A stretch of 64,000 bases of DNA from Rikenellaceae bacterium. Lineage in GTDB: Bacteria; Bacteroidota; Bacteroidia; Bacteroidales; Rikenellaceae. Positions 16,718 to 26,671 of this stretch are shown here, one piece after another. Position 1 is the first letter of the stretch; the number at the start of each line of letters is the position of its first letter. The stretch is from positions 42,922 to 106,921 of the forward strand of contig SUZV01000009.1 of the NCBI GenBank assembly GCA_015059715.1, given 5' to 3'. The notes beneath the pieces are model-generated. The model saw nothing but the letters and a program-made list of their open reading frames with translations, was not told where the DNA came from and did not search any database. The position numbers and the translations under genes are program-made.

Positions 16718-19700
16718 CTATTTCTTAAGAAGCTGCGAGCGGATAAATGCCTCCTCCTCAGCCTCGCGACGAGCCTTGCGCATAGCCTTACGCTCCTTGT
16801 AACCCTCAAGCATTGAGTAGAGGACAGGGACGATGAAGAGTGTGATAAAGGTTGACACCAACAGACCGCCTACAACGGCGATACCCATAGGCTGCCAAAT
16901 CTCCGAACCCTCACCGATACCCATAGCCATAGGAACCATACCGAGGATGGTCGTGAGCGAGGTCATAAGCACAGGGCGTAGACGGCTCTTACCACCGGCA
17001 ATAACTGCATCGCTGATGTTCCAGCCACGCTCGACAAGCAGGTTGGTATAGTCTACAAGCACAATACCATTCTTCGTAACGATACCCACAAGCATAATAG
17101 CACCAATAAGCGCGATAAGCGAGAGTGGCGTGCCTGTCAACCAGAGTGCAATAAACACTCCCGACATAGCAAATGGGATAGTAAACATAATGATGAATGG
17201 GTATGCCAACGACTCAAACTGCGTAGCCATAACGATATATACAAGGATGATGATAAGTGCTAACAGCGTGATGATATCGCTAAACGACTCACCCTGATCC
17301 TCGATAGTACCACCAAGCTCAAGGCTAAGACCTGCAGGCACCTCGTAGTCTGCAAGCAGAGCATTAACCTCGGCAACAGCATCACCAAGTGCTACGTTAG
17401 CACCCACCGAAGCCTTAACAGTAACGATACGCTGACGATTCTCGCGCTCGATGGTAGGAGATGAGAACGACTCCTCGATACGAGCAACCTCCTTAAGCTT
17501 GATAGGACGGCCCGTAGAGGTGTAGAGCGTGATATTCTCCACCGACTCCAAAGACTCGCGGAAAGGCTCATCGTAGCGAACTACGATATCGTACTCATCA
17601 CCATCCTCACGATACTTCGTACACTCGAAACCGTAGATACGGTTACGGATAAACTGTGCTGCGGTAGCCGAGTTAAGACCGTAGTAAGCGAGCTTCTCGC
17701 GATCAAAAATCACGTTATACTCTGGCTCAAGGTCCTCACGCGAGAGCTGAACGTCACGCATAGTGCTTAGGTTCGACAGCTTTTCGCGCAAATCCTTAGC
17801 CGTAGACATCGCATCGTTCATATCGTGACCAAAGACCTTGACATCTACGGTACTTGCACCACCACCCGAAGGGCCACCACCGCCACCAGGCGTTACGGTA
17901 AACTCCGTAATCTCGGGAATAGCGGCAAGCTCCTTACGTAGCTCATCGGCAATCTCGAAGATTGTGGGTCGCTCGATATCGGTACGACGTGGCATACGGA
18001 GGTTGTAGTTTATCATGTGCGAACCTGTAGTCTGCATAGCAGCAAAGGCGTTTTCCGACGAACTCTCACCTGCCGAGGTAGATACCAAGAAGATATATGG
18101 GAACTTCTCAGCTATGATGTTGTCAATCTGGCGAGCTATTCGAGTGGTGTAGTCTACATGCACATTCTGTGGCAGCTTAACACTCATCGTAATACGCGCA
18201 TTGTCCGAAGGTGGGAAGAACTCGGTAGGCACCTGCGACATCAGCGACATAGAGACTCCGAAGAAGGCCAACATTGCTACGATAACGCTCTTACGCCACT
18301 TAACGACAAAGCGTAGAGCCTTCTCGTAAATGTTGTCGAGCCAGATAAGGAACTTATCAATAGGCTTGTAGATGATACCTATACCCTTATACGTATGTGC
18401 TGCACCATCAATCTTGAGCAGATATGCCGACAACATAGGCGTAAGCGAGATAGCCGCAGCAGTTGATACGCAGACTACGATGGTAACAATCCAACCAAGC
18501 TCACGGAACAAGATACCTGCCATACCAGGAATCATCGTCAATGGCAAGAATACCGCAACGACAACAAGCGTAGTGGCGATAACCGAGAGCCACACCTCGT
18601 TGGTAGCGTAGATAGCCGCCTCCTTAGGCTTAGAGCCGCGCTCGATATGCGTAGTGATATTCTCAAGCACCACGATAGCATCATCCACAACCATACCGAT
18701 GGCGATAGAGAGTGCCGAGAGCGATATGATGTTGAGCGTAGAGCCTGTAGCAAAGAGGTAGATAAAGGCGCAAATCAACGATATCGGGATTGTAAGACAG
18801 ATGATAAACGTTGCTCGCCAACGACCCAAGAAGAACATCACCACGAGGATAACGAAGATAAAGGCGAACATAATAGTCTCGGCAAGCGAGTTAATAGCAT
18901 CGTTAATCTCTCGCGAAGTCTCAAAGATGGTCTCCACTTTACAGTCGTTAGGCAGCGTAGGGATGATATCATCAAGACGCTTCTGCACCTCCTCGATAAT
19001 AGCTACGGTGTTGGCACCTGTCTGCTTCTGAATCATCACACGCACACCACGACGGCCATTGATACGCTCATCCATCGTAGCCTTCTCCAACGTATCGATG
19101 ATAGTGGCTACGTCCGAGAGCATCACCGTGCGGCCATTGCGATTCGAGACTACAATGTCGCGTAGCTCGCGCGAGTCGTCAAACTCAAGGTCAGACTTAA
19201 GGTTAAACACCTGGTCACCAAGGTCGAGCGAACCGGCGGGAACGTTGATATTCTCCGAGGCGATAAGCTGGCCCAACGACTCGATGGTAAGACCATAAGC
19301 CTCCAACTTATTGGGGTCTACGTTGACCTGTACCTCACGCTCCTGAGCACCGATGACAGCCACCGAACCGATACCGTTCACACGGTTAAGCTCGTTGACC
19401 ATCTTATCGTCGAGAATCTTTGACAGGGCTGAATAGCTCTCGTCAGCAGTCACCGAGAGCATCATAATTGGCATCATCGAAGATGAGAACTTCATAACCG
19501 TAGGATACTCCACATTGTCGGGAAGTATCGACTGTGTACGGCTCACCACATCGCGGACATCGTTGGCCGCTTCGGTCAAATCGCAGCCATATTCAAACTC
19601 CAGTGTGATGATAGATACGTTATCCTTGGACTGCGAGGTAATCTTATCGAGGTTATCCACCGAGTTGAGCTGGTCCTCCAATACTCGGGTGATGTTGGTC

Positions 19701-19879
19701 TCGATATCCTCGGCATTACCACCAGGATACATGGTGATAACACTGATATAGGGCACATCAATCTCGGGGTAGTAGTCGACACCGAGCCTCATCACCGAGA
19801 AGAGGCCGAAGACTACGACCGCGATAAATATAAGCGCGGTAGATATCGGTTTTCGTACCGCTGATTCGTATATTTTCAT
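16718..19879 (-). CDS. RND efflux transporter, inner-membrane subunit
   Basis: A 1,053-residue AcrB/MdtB-family pump that exchanges protons for drugs or other hydrophobic compounds. It has the normal twelve-helix layout: one helix at residues 12-30, a large periplasmic loop, helices 2-6, another helix near 535, the second periplasmic loop and helices 8-12. The family motifs 'GLFSVMRLGVDYYPEID', 'ALSIAIGMVVDDAIVVLEN' (with the paired Asp residues of proton relay) and 'MLVGIVTKNGIVLVDY' are present. The periplasmic Gly-rich 'TPGGGGGPSGGGAS' is notable. It lies between the adaptor and PG0541-type genes, as in the P. gingivalis xep-type operon. Confidence 0.95.
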   Translation of the reverse strand: MKIYESAVRKPISTALIFIAVVVFGLFSVMRLGVDYYPEIDVPYISVITMYPGGNAEDIETNITRVLEDQLNSVDNLDKITSQSKDNVSIITLEFEYGCDLTEAANDVRDVVSRTQSILPDNVEYPTVMKFSSSMMPIMMLSVTADESYSALSKILDDKMVNELNRVNGIGSVAVIGAQEREVQVNVDPNKLEAYGLTIESLGQLIASENINVPAGSLDLGDQVFNLKSDLEFDDSRELRDIVVSNRNGRTVMLSDVATIIDTLEKATMDERINGRRGVRVMIQKQTGANTVAIIEEVQKRLDDIIPTLPNDCKVETIFETSREINDAINSLAETIMFAFIFVILVVMFFLGRWRATFIICLTIPISLICAFIYLFATGSTLNIISLSALSIAIGMVVDDAIVVLENITTHIERGSKPKEAAIYATNEVWLSVIATTLVVVAVFLPLTMIPGMAGILFRELGWIVTIVVCVSTAAAISLTPMLSAYLLKIDGAAHTYKGIGIIYKPIDKFLIWLDNIYEKALRFVVKWRKSVIVAMLAFFGVSMSLMSQVPTEFFPPSDNARITMSVKLPQNVHVDYTTRIARQIDNIIAEKFPYIFLVSTSAGESSSENAFAAMQTTGSHMINYNLRMPRRTDIERPTIFEIADELRKELAAIPEITEFTVTPGGGGGPSGGGASTVDVKVFGHDMNDAMSTAKDLREKLSNLSTMRDVQLSREDLEPEYNVIFDREKLAYYGLNSATAAQFIRNRIYGFECTKYREDGDEYDIVVRYDEPFRESLESVENITLYTSTGRPIKLKEVARIEESFSSPTIERENRQRIVTVKASVGANVALGDAVAEVNALLADYEVPAGLSLELGGTIEDQGESFSDIITLLALIIILVYIVMATQFESLAYPFIIMFTIPFAMSGVFIALWLTGTPLSLIALIGAIMLVGIVTKNGIVLVDYTNLLVERGWNISDAVIAGGKSRLRPVLMTSLTTILGMVPMAMGIGEGSEIWQPMGIAVVGGLLVSTFITLFIVPVLYSMLEGYKERKAMRKARREAEEEAFIRSQLLKK

Positions 19880-19922
19880 TGCTTGAAGGTTTTACCTGTT
19901 AGAAATTGAGTCTTTTGTAGTG

Positions 19923-20945
19923 TTACTCGTTGATGATGTCTACCTTAACACCATCCGAAAGACGGATAAACGAGGTTGTAGCAACCTTCTCGCCCGCCTC
20001 AAGACCCTCAATGATATCAATCTTTGAGCCTACGCGACGGCCATCGCGCACCAAGCGGAACTCGGCAACACCATCCTTGATGACATATACGAAACGCTCC
20101 GACGAGCCAATCTGCTTCTGCACAGCAACATCGTCAACCATAACACCACTACGCTTACCCATGTTGAACGTAGCACGTGCATACATACCTGGACGCAGAC
20201 GCTCGTTGGTGTTAGGAATGGTAATCTCCACGCCAAAGGTACGTGTTGCAGCGTCGAGTGCAGGGTTGATGCGAGTAACCTTACCCTCGAAGGTCTCGCC
20301 AGGGAAGATATCTACGTTGATATCGACGCTCTGGCCAACCTTAACATTAGGATAGTACTGCTCCGACACGTTAGCCATAACCTTGAGCTTGTCAATCTGC
20401 ATAATGTGGAGGATAGGCATCGAGGCGAAGAGGTCGCCATTCTCGAAGTTACGCGCTGTGACAACGCCCGAGATAGGTGACTTAATCTCCGAGTTACGAC
20501 GCATATTGTCTACCATCTCCTTCTGGAGGTTTAGCGTATTCTCAAGCTCGATCATCTGCTGGTCAGATACGCCACCTGCTGCATGTACGGGCTTCATACG
20601 GTCGTAGGTATCCTGCACCGTAGCGAGGTTTATCTCAAGCTGCTTAAGGCTTGTACGGTTTAGAGTAACCACAACGTCACCAGCCTTAACTCTATCACCT
20701 ACGTCGAACTTAATCTCGTCGATGTGCAGGCCCTGAGCCGCAGGCGTGATATCGTTCTCCCTGTATGGCAGAATCTCCGAGGTGTAGGTCTCCTTAAGGT
20801 CGACGGTCATACTCTCGGCAGTGCAGGCCTTGATGGCAATGCTCTTTGGCTCCTCGGCCACAGCCTCGCTCGTCTTCTTCTCCTGGGTTGAATTACAGCC
20901 TACAAGCGTAGCAACTGCAATCATAAGCATTAAACTCTTCTTCAT
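19923..20945 (-). CDS. RND efflux periplasmic adaptor (MFP), lipoprotein
   Basis: A 340-residue membrane-fusion protein linking the RND pump to TolC. The signal MKKSLMLMIAVATLVGCNS has a lipobox with Cys17, so it should be lipid-anchored in the periplasm. Lipoyl/barrel-sandwich halves ('GDRVKAGDVVVTLNRTSL' and 'SPISGVVTARNFENGDLF'), a helical hairpin between them and a beta-barrel with 'LRPGMYARATF' are in the standard order. Gene order and 43-base spacing to each neighbour support one transcript. Confidence 0.94.
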   Translation of the reverse strand: MKKSLMLMIAVATLVGCNSTQEKKTSEAVAEEPKSIAIKACTAESMTVDLKETYTSEILPYRENDITPAAQGLHIDEIKFDVGDRVKAGDVVVTLNRTSLKQLEINLATVQDTYDRMKPVHAAGGVSDQQMIELENTLNLQKEMVDNMRRNSEIKSPISGVVTARNFENGDLFASMPILHIMQIDKLKVMANVSEQYYPNVKVGQSVDINVDIFPGETFEGKVTRINPALDAATRTFGVEITIPNTNERLRPGMYARATFNMGKRSGVMVDDVAVQKQIGSSERFVYVIKDGVAEFRLVRDGRRVGSKIDIIEGLEAGEKVATTSFIRLSDGVKVDIINE

Positions 20946-20988
20946 AACTATCTATCTATTATTAATTTTATCGTTTTAAGCTGTTGGG

Positions 20989-22380
20989 TTACTCTACGTT
21001 AGGAGTATCGATATAGGTCTCTACGCCCAAGGCCTTCTCGTACTGGGCATAGGCCGAGAGGTAGTCGTATATAGACTGTGAATAGCTAAGCTGCGCCTGT
21101 GTAAGTGCAAGCTGCGAGCTGTTAAGCTCAAGAATAGTACCTGCACCAGCATTATAGCGCGTAAGCGAGATATCGTAAGCCTTCTGGGCCTGCTCTACGG
21201 TAAGCTCGTTAGAGAGCATCGTTTCGCGTGCCGTAAGCAACGTATTTATCGACTGCTCGACCTGCAAACGCACACCATCCTCGGCATACTGACGCTGAAG
21301 CTCAAGCTGGCGTATCTGGTTACGCACCTCACGAAGCTGGTTTGTCTTCTTCAAACCTGCAAAGAGGGGGATAGATATCTGTGCTCCCACGTTTATTGGG
21401 TACTGCCACCAGAACTTAGACTGGTTAGCTGGCTGCGAGGTTGCACCACCCATAGCTCCACCCATAAGGCCTGAGAGGTCTACGCGCTCCTGACCGATGT
21501 AAGATATCTGGCCAAAGGCTGCGATAGTGGGCATACGTGTTGTCTGGATAAGCTTCTCCTGGTGCTCCAAGAGCTCACGCTGAATATCCAACGTGCGCAG
21601 TGTTGTATTCTCCGAAATATCCATCGAGTAGTCCTCGCCAAGAAGCACCTGGTTGCGGAAATCATCGAGCGTACCCATAACCTCGACATCTACATCCTCG
21701 GGGATAGAGAGGTACATCTTAAGCTGTAGCTTAGTGATATCTATCGCGCTCTGTGCCTGCAACACCTGAGGCTTAAGGTTCGAGAGCTGCACCTGTGCGG
21801 TGATGTAGTCATACTCTGCGGCAAGACCATTCTTATACAAATCCTCGGTGTTGGTCACCACGCGCTGTGTGGTTGCTACAGCCTCGTTAAGCACCACCAA
21901 CGACTGCTCGGCCAAGAGCACATTGTAGTATGCCGAGCGCACCGCAGCAACTAAGTCGATACGGCTTGCACGCGCACTCTCAACAGCACCCTCCATCTGT
22001 GTTCGTGTCATCTTAATCTGGCGATATACCGATGGAGCGAAGAGTGGCAAAGCGATACTACCTGCCACGTTGAAGGTATTCTTACCACCAAACGAGAAAC
22101 CCTCGGTCATCTCCTGACGACGCAACGCCAAAGAGTATTGTGCCGACGCATCAATCTGTGGATAGAGCGTCGATACGGCCTGCTTACGAACATAGTCGTA
22201 ACGCTCAATCTCAAGGTTAGCAACCTTGATTGTTGGGTTATCGCTTAGGGCAATCTCTATCGCCTCATCGAGCGACAGGCTTAGCTGGCCCTGCTGTGCT
22301 GCCTCGGTGGACAGCTCTTGAGCCTGCACCACACATAGTGACGCAACGCCCAAACAGAGTAGAGTGAATAACTTTTTCAT
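20989..22380 (-). CDS. TolC family outer-membrane efflux protein
   Basis: A 463-residue channel subunit with a signal peptide (MKKLFTLLCLGVASLCVVQA). Two OEP repeats are visible, each with the long alpha-helical barrel segments rich in Gln/Ala, for example 'AAVRSAYYNVLLAEQSLVVL' and, in the second half, 'LNSSQLALTQAQLSYSQSIY'. It should close the tripartite pump with the adaptor and RND subunits downstream. The gene follows tetR by 36 bases. Confidence 0.94.
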   Translation of the reverse strand: MKKLFTLLCLGVASLCVVQAQELSTEAAQQGQLSLSLDEAIEIALSDNPTIKVANLEIERYDYVRKQAVSTLYPQIDASAQYSLALRRQEMTEGFSFGGKNTFNVAGSIALPLFAPSVYRQIKMTRTQMEGAVESARASRIDLVAAVRSAYYNVLLAEQSLVVLNEAVATTQRVVTNTEDLYKNGLAAEYDYITAQVQLSNLKPQVLQAQSAIDITKLQLKMYLSIPEDVDVEVMGTLDDFRNQVLLGEDYSMDISENTTLRTLDIQRELLEHQEKLIQTTRMPTIAAFGQISYIGQERVDLSGLMGGAMGGATSQPANQSKFWWQYPINVGAQISIPLFAGLKKTNQLREVRNQIRQLELQRQYAEDGVRLQVEQSINTLLTARETMLSNELTVEQAQKAYDISLTRYNAGAGTILELNSSQLALTQAQLSYSQSIYDYLSAYAQYEKALGVETYIDTPNVE

Positions 22381-22416
22381 CTTATACTTATATTAATTAC
22401 ACTATTTGCACGACTC

Positions 22417-23052
22417 CTATAACGTAGCACTTGGCGTAATATTGCCAAAGTAGTTATCAAAGCACATATCTATAATCTCCATACCCTGCGTGGTACACAA
22501 TCCGCGTATAAACACCACTGTTGCATAGGTCATCATATATACCACCTCTTGGGCATCGCCTATATCGCACCTATCAGCCATCATTATGCCATTTACGCTA
22601 CTCTGCAACACCTTAACCACAAAGTCGCTATCGGCAGTCTTGGTAAAGTAGCCACGCTCTATGCACTCGCGAATCCAAGTGCGTAGCTCGTGCGATGTAT
22701 CGTGCTTCTCATCACCCTCAAGACGCTTATACACCGAGGGATAGAAGCGTTGTAGATTACGACGCATACGATTAGCCGTAGGGGCCTGGTGAATCATATC
22801 GCGCAGATTGAGAAGCATAATCTCCAAGACGTTGTCTACCTGCATACACTGCTGACGACGACGCTCCCTACCCTGCTTGATGAAGAGACTTATACTCTCG
22901 TATATCAACTCCTCCTTGTCGCCAAACAACTCGTAGAGAGTACGCTTCGAGATACTAAGCTCCTGTGCGATATCATCCATACGCACAGCCTTAATACCCT
23001 GATTGACAAACATCTGCGATGCTTTTTCTACAATAATCTCCTTCTGTGTCAT
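22417..23052 (-). CDS. TetR/AcrR family regulator
   Basis: A 211-residue regulator, first gene of the efflux operon. The N-terminal helix-turn-helix 'GIKAVRMDDIAQELSISKRTLYELFGDKEELI' (residues 18-50; split motif) is typical TetR. The C-terminal ligand domain is divergent, as usual. Because it is co-directional with the pump genes and a palindrome overlaps its promoter, autorepression with pump control is the simplest model. The inducer is unknown. Confidence 0.92.
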   Translation of the reverse strand: MTQKEIIVEKASQMFVNQGIKAVRMDDIAQELSISKRTLYELFGDKEELIYESISLFIKQGRERRRQQCMQVDNVLEIMLLNLRDMIHQAPTANRMRRNLQRFYPSVYKRLEGDEKHDTSHELRTWIRECIERGYFTKTADSDFVVKVLQSSVNGIMMADRCDIGDAQEVVYMMTYATVVFIRGLCTTQGMEIIDMCFDNYFGNITPSATL

Positions 23053-23075
23053 ATATTTCTACTATTTTGACAGCG

Positions 23076-23137
23076 CAAATATAAACAGAAAAACTCGAAA
23101 AACAAAAAAAGTTTTCGAGTTTTTTGAGTTTTCTGTT
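23076..23137 (-). promoter_or_regulatory. Promoter and palindromic operator candidate of the efflux operon
   Basis: On the minus strand TATATTTG (plus 23076-23083) is a perfect -7 box, 24 bases before the TetR start. Just upstream lies a long dyad: CAGAAAAACTCGAAAAAC (23086-23103) against GTTTTCGAGT (23111-23120) and an extra GAGTTTTCTG. It fits a TetR operator over the -33 region, but could also act as terminator of the upstream L,D-transpeptidase gene. Confidence 0.6.
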
Positions 23138-23160
23138 GAGTCACCTCTCTGCAACGCACC

Positions 23161-24276
23161 TTACTTTACCCTTATACGCTGGCCGATAGAGATTTTGTCG
23201 ATATTGATATCTGGATTTAGCTCGGCGATACGCTTCGAAGTAGTTCCATACTTGATGGCTATCTTGCCTACAAGGTCACCATCTACAACGGTATACCACA
23301 CCTGGCCATCGGCCTCGACAACCTCTTGCGCCTTGTTCTCGGGCTGTGGCTTCTCGACCCTCTCACTCTGAGGTGCTACGGTGCCATTCGATATAAGTAT
23401 GCGCTGACCGATAGATATGCGGTCAACGTTGATACCTGGATTGAGACGCTCTATCTCGGCGATTGTGACACCATAGCTTCGCGCTATGCGCCCTACAAGC
23501 TCGCCATCTACTACCGTATGCCACACCTCGCCACCTTGCTGCTTTGCAGGCCTACTTTCGACACTCGGAACACCACTCTCTGTAGCCACCACCTCACTCT
23601 TTGTCTGCTCTACCCTCTCGGCCGCGCCACCTCTGTCGGTGATGACTGCACGTGCCTCGCTACGCTCATCGACAACCTCGCCATTAGCTCGTCTATCGCT
23701 TATTGACGGCACGATGGCAACCCTCATACCCTCCCTAAGCATAGGTCTAAGACTATCTAAATCGCCATTTGCGAGGCGCACACAACCCTCCGTTGTACGA
23801 CCTCCGATAGAGCTCGGGTCGTTAGTACCATGTATACCGATACCCTCATGTGGCGTATCAAGGCGCACAAACCAGTTGCCATAGTAACCCTCAACAAGGC
23901 CTTGACCCTTACCAAAGTCCTGCACCCAGTGCGACGCTGGCTGAATCTGCTCGATAGCAAACTCCCCCTCGGGGGTACACATATCCCCCGACTGAGACTT
24001 GTTGCCATAGCCACGACCCACAGCCACCGAGAAACGGCATATAAGACGGTTGTCGCTATCGTAGAGCTTTAGGGCCATACTCTGCTTCGATATCACCACG
24101 CGCTCAGCCCTCAAGGCATCGCCCATAGGCAGCTCATCCTCCTCAGAAACACCATAATCGGCGGCTGCCTCGTCGTAGCCTTGCGACGACTCCGAAGTAG
24201 CCACATCAGAGCCTCCACACGAGGCCATGAGTAGCATAAACGCTACACCAAACACAATATATCGCGCCCTAAACAT
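23161..24276 (-). CDS. L,D-transpeptidase (YkuD) lipoprotein with two LysM repeats
   Basis: A 371-residue envelope protein. The signal 'MFRARYIVFGVAFMLLMASC' gives a lipidated Cys20. The YkuD domain spans about 60-190 and ends in 'HGTNDPSSIGG' and 'TEGCVRLANGDL', the His and catalytic Cys of L,D-transpeptidases. Two LysM repeats follow ('VVDGELVGRIARSYGVTIAE' and 'VVDGDLVGKIAIKYGTTSKR'), which bind peptidoglycan. It could make 3-3 crosslinks or attach proteins to the wall. LysM after the catalytic domain, joined by Glu/Arg-rich linkers, is a less common order. Confidence 0.9.
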   Translation of the reverse strand: MFRARYIVFGVAFMLLMASCGGSDVATSESSQGYDEAAADYGVSEEDELPMGDALRAERVVISKQSMALKLYDSDNRLICRFSVAVGRGYGNKSQSGDMCTPEGEFAIEQIQPASHWVQDFGKGQGLVEGYYGNWFVRLDTPHEGIGIHGTNDPSSIGGRTTEGCVRLANGDLDSLRPMLREGMRVAIVPSISDRRANGEVVDERSEARAVITDRGGAAERVEQTKSEVVATESGVPSVESRPAKQQGGEVWHTVVDGELVGRIARSYGVTIAEIERLNPGINVDRISIGQRILISNGTVAPQSERVEKPQPENKAQEVVEADGQVWYTVVDGDLVGKIAIKYGTTSKRIAELNPDINIDKISIGQRIRVK

Positions 24277-24300
24277 ACTCCAAATATCACTACTTATTGA

Positions 24301-26334
24301 CTACTTCTCCCACTTAAACACTACACCTGTTCGCGAGGTGTTGTACATCTTGATAGTGTAGTACTCGGTGCCATCCTCGCGCTTGTGTGTAGTAGTGAAG
24401 TGCTCACCTAGGACATCTGCACGATTCAGACCACCGAAACGCTTCTCATCCGTAGAGAAGAGTATGGTATACTTACCTGGCCATGGCACACATAGCTCAT
24501 AGTCGGGAATTGAGGCCGTAGGGTGCCAATTAAGCACAAAGAGCAGGTCGGTATGCGAGTATACCATCGTCTTATTGTTCTCATCCATCATATGGTTGTA
24601 CGGATAGCCATCGCCCAACACACCATACTTACGTACCATATTTACCATTGCCTTGTCGAACTCGGCGAGGTAGGAGTAGCGCAAAAAGCCATTCTCGGCC
24701 AAAGACCACTGACGGCGTGCATGCTTATATGACCAACCATTGCCCTCGCGAGGGAAATCTATCCACTCGGGGTGGCCGAACTCGTTGCCCATAAAGTTAA
24801 GGTAGGCCTCGCCACCCGTAGTGATGGTCATCAGACGTATAAGCTTATGCAGAGCCATACCTCGGTCGATGATAAGGCTCTCCGAAGCTCTATCCATCGA
24901 GAAGTACATCTCCTTATCCATCAACCTGAAGGCTATGGTCTTATCGCCCACAAGAGCTTGGTCGTGCGACTCGGCATAGGCCACCGTGCGCACCGAGGGT
25001 AGACGGTTGGTCATAACGGACCACATCTCCCAAATGTTCCACTCCTCGTCGCTCTTCTCCTTGAGGAGCTTTATCCAGTAGTCGGGGATGGCCATACCAA
25101 GGCGGTAGTCAAAGCCCATACCTCCCTCCTCGGGCTTGGCACACGACCCAGGCATACCGCTGACATCCTCGGCGATGGTTATAGCGTCCGAGCGCAGGTC
25201 GTGAATGAGCTTATTGGCCAACGTAAGATAGACGATAGCATCCCTATCGACACCCTCGTCAAAGAAACGCTCGCGCGAATCAAACTCTACATAGCCACGA
25301 TGGTGATAGAGCATCGAGGTGACACCGTCGAAGCGGTAACCATCGAAGTGGTACTCCTCTAACCAATACTTCACGTTAGAGAGCAAGAAGTGCTCAACCT
25401 CGCGCTTGCCATAGTCGAAGACCATAGAGTCCCAATACTTCTGATAGCCAGCCTCACCCTCCTTGGAGTAGTGGTGCTTCGAGCCATCCAACTCGTTGAT
25501 ACCCTCGTTGAAGTTCTTTACGTAGTGGGCGTGTACAAGGTCCATAATCACCGCAATACCGAGTTCGTGAGCCCTATCTATGAGGCTACGCAGCTCGTCG
25601 GGGGTACCAAAGCGCGACGATGGTGCAAAGAGGCTCGACACGTGATAACCAAACGAACCGTAGTAGGGGTGCTCGGCAACGGCCATAAGCTGCACAGCGT
25701 TATACCCCGCCTCCTTGATGCGCGGAAGAATCGTATCGCGAAACTCCACATATGTGCCTACACCCTCACGCTCCTGGGCCATACCTACGTGGGCCTCGTA
25801 GATTACCAGCTCACCCACCTTGGGGGCACGGAAGTCGTCGTTGCGCCACTCATAGTGCTTATCGACAATAAACTGGGCACTGAAGTTCTTGGTCGTGTCA
25901 TCTTGAACCACCCTCTTAGCGTAGGCGGGGATGCGGTCGTGCCATCCATTATCGCCATGAATATGGAGCTTGTAGAGCGAGCCATCCACTAACCGTGCGG
26001 CATACATACCATCGGGCATAAAGATACTCCACACACCATCCCTACCGCGTTGCAACCGTAGCTCGGTGCGCTGCCAGTTGTTAAAGTCACCAAAGATATA
26101 TACATCCTTGGCTGCGGGAAGCCACTCTCTAAACCACCAACCCTGCATCGTATCATCGCGCTGCCAGCCGAAGTACTTATATCCGTTAGCATAGTCGATA
26201 ATCGAGCCTGCCGACTTCTCAATATCACTCAAACGTCTGATATACATATCGTAGCGGCGATTTATCTCCTCCTCAACAGGTTGTAGCCACTCATCGGCAG
26301 CCACTATCGGCAATTTAGAAATTCTCTCTTCCAT
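24301..26334 (-). CDS. glgB: 1,4-alpha-glucan branching enzyme, GH13_8-like
   Basis: A 677-residue enzyme that makes alpha-1,6 branches in glycogen. A CBM48 domain (about 60-160, 'YIFGDFNNWQRTELRLQR') precedes the GH13 barrel. Catalytic segments: 'VIYEAHVGMA', 'YRFDGVTSML' (nucleophile Asp), 'TIAEDVSGMP' (acid/base Glu) and 'YAESHDQALVGDKT' (third Asp). These match the eukaryote-like GH13_8 group rather than E. coli-type GlgB. In the first conserved region 'DLVHAHYVKN' replaces the usual DVVHSHASKN. No other glycogen gene is adjacent. Confidence 0.93.
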   Translation of the reverse strand: MEERISKLPIVAADEWLQPVEEEINRRYDMYIRRLSDIEKSAGSIIDYANGYKYFGWQRDDTMQGWWFREWLPAAKDVYIFGDFNNWQRTELRLQRGRDGVWSIFMPDGMYAARLVDGSLYKLHIHGDNGWHDRIPAYAKRVVQDDTTKNFSAQFIVDKHYEWRNDDFRAPKVGELVIYEAHVGMAQEREGVGTYVEFRDTILPRIKEAGYNAVQLMAVAEHPYYGSFGYHVSSLFAPSSRFGTPDELRSLIDRAHELGIAVIMDLVHAHYVKNFNEGINELDGSKHHYSKEGEAGYQKYWDSMVFDYGKREVEHFLLSNVKYWLEEYHFDGYRFDGVTSMLYHHRGYVEFDSRERFFDEGVDRDAIVYLTLANKLIHDLRSDAITIAEDVSGMPGSCAKPEEGGMGFDYRLGMAIPDYWIKLLKEKSDEEWNIWEMWSVMTNRLPSVRTVAYAESHDQALVGDKTIAFRLMDKEMYFSMDRASESLIIDRGMALHKLIRLMTITTGGEAYLNFMGNEFGHPEWIDFPREGNGWSYKHARRQWSLAENGFLRYSYLAEFDKAMVNMVRKYGVLGDGYPYNHMMDENNKTMVYSHTDLLFVLNWHPTASIPDYELCVPWPGKYTILFSTDEKRFGGLNRADVLGEHFTTTHKREDGTEYYTIKMYNTSRTGVVFKWEK

Positions 26335-26671
26335 ACTATTTTTTTGTTTATTTTTAGCAAAGATACAAAAAATCTTCGTATATTTGCCTTATATTTGATG
26401 TTATTTGGATAACAACCACTACAACTAACATCGCAGCGTGACAATTTGAAAATTAACCAAGGGGGGGGGAAATTAGGTCGAGTTGATTATGACGCTTATT
26501 TTGAGGATATCTCTCGTTTCGTCTGATGGCACAATGCGGGCGTTGTAACCAAGGGAGGGGATGAGAATGATGACAAAATAAATGCAAGCGACCGAGACAT
26601 AGGCACCCAACAACGAGTAGCATATTTAAAACTTATAGAATAAACCTTAATATTAACAAAAACTTTAAACT
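26335..26671. other. Intergenic region with two -7 boxes and a G9 tract
   Basis: No gene is supported in these 337 bases. A minus-strand TATCTTTG (26358-26365) suits glgB. A plus-strand TATATTTG (26379-26386) could start the POT transcript with a long leader. Nine consecutive G lie at 26461-26469. The stretch 26440-26640 is less AT-rich than a typical promoter and may be a decayed sequence. Confidence 0.5.

Noticed and set aside
26440..26640. Possible decayed gene before the first POT gene
   Set aside because: Both strands give short open stretches through the G-run, but none has a recognisable motif or start; too weak to call.
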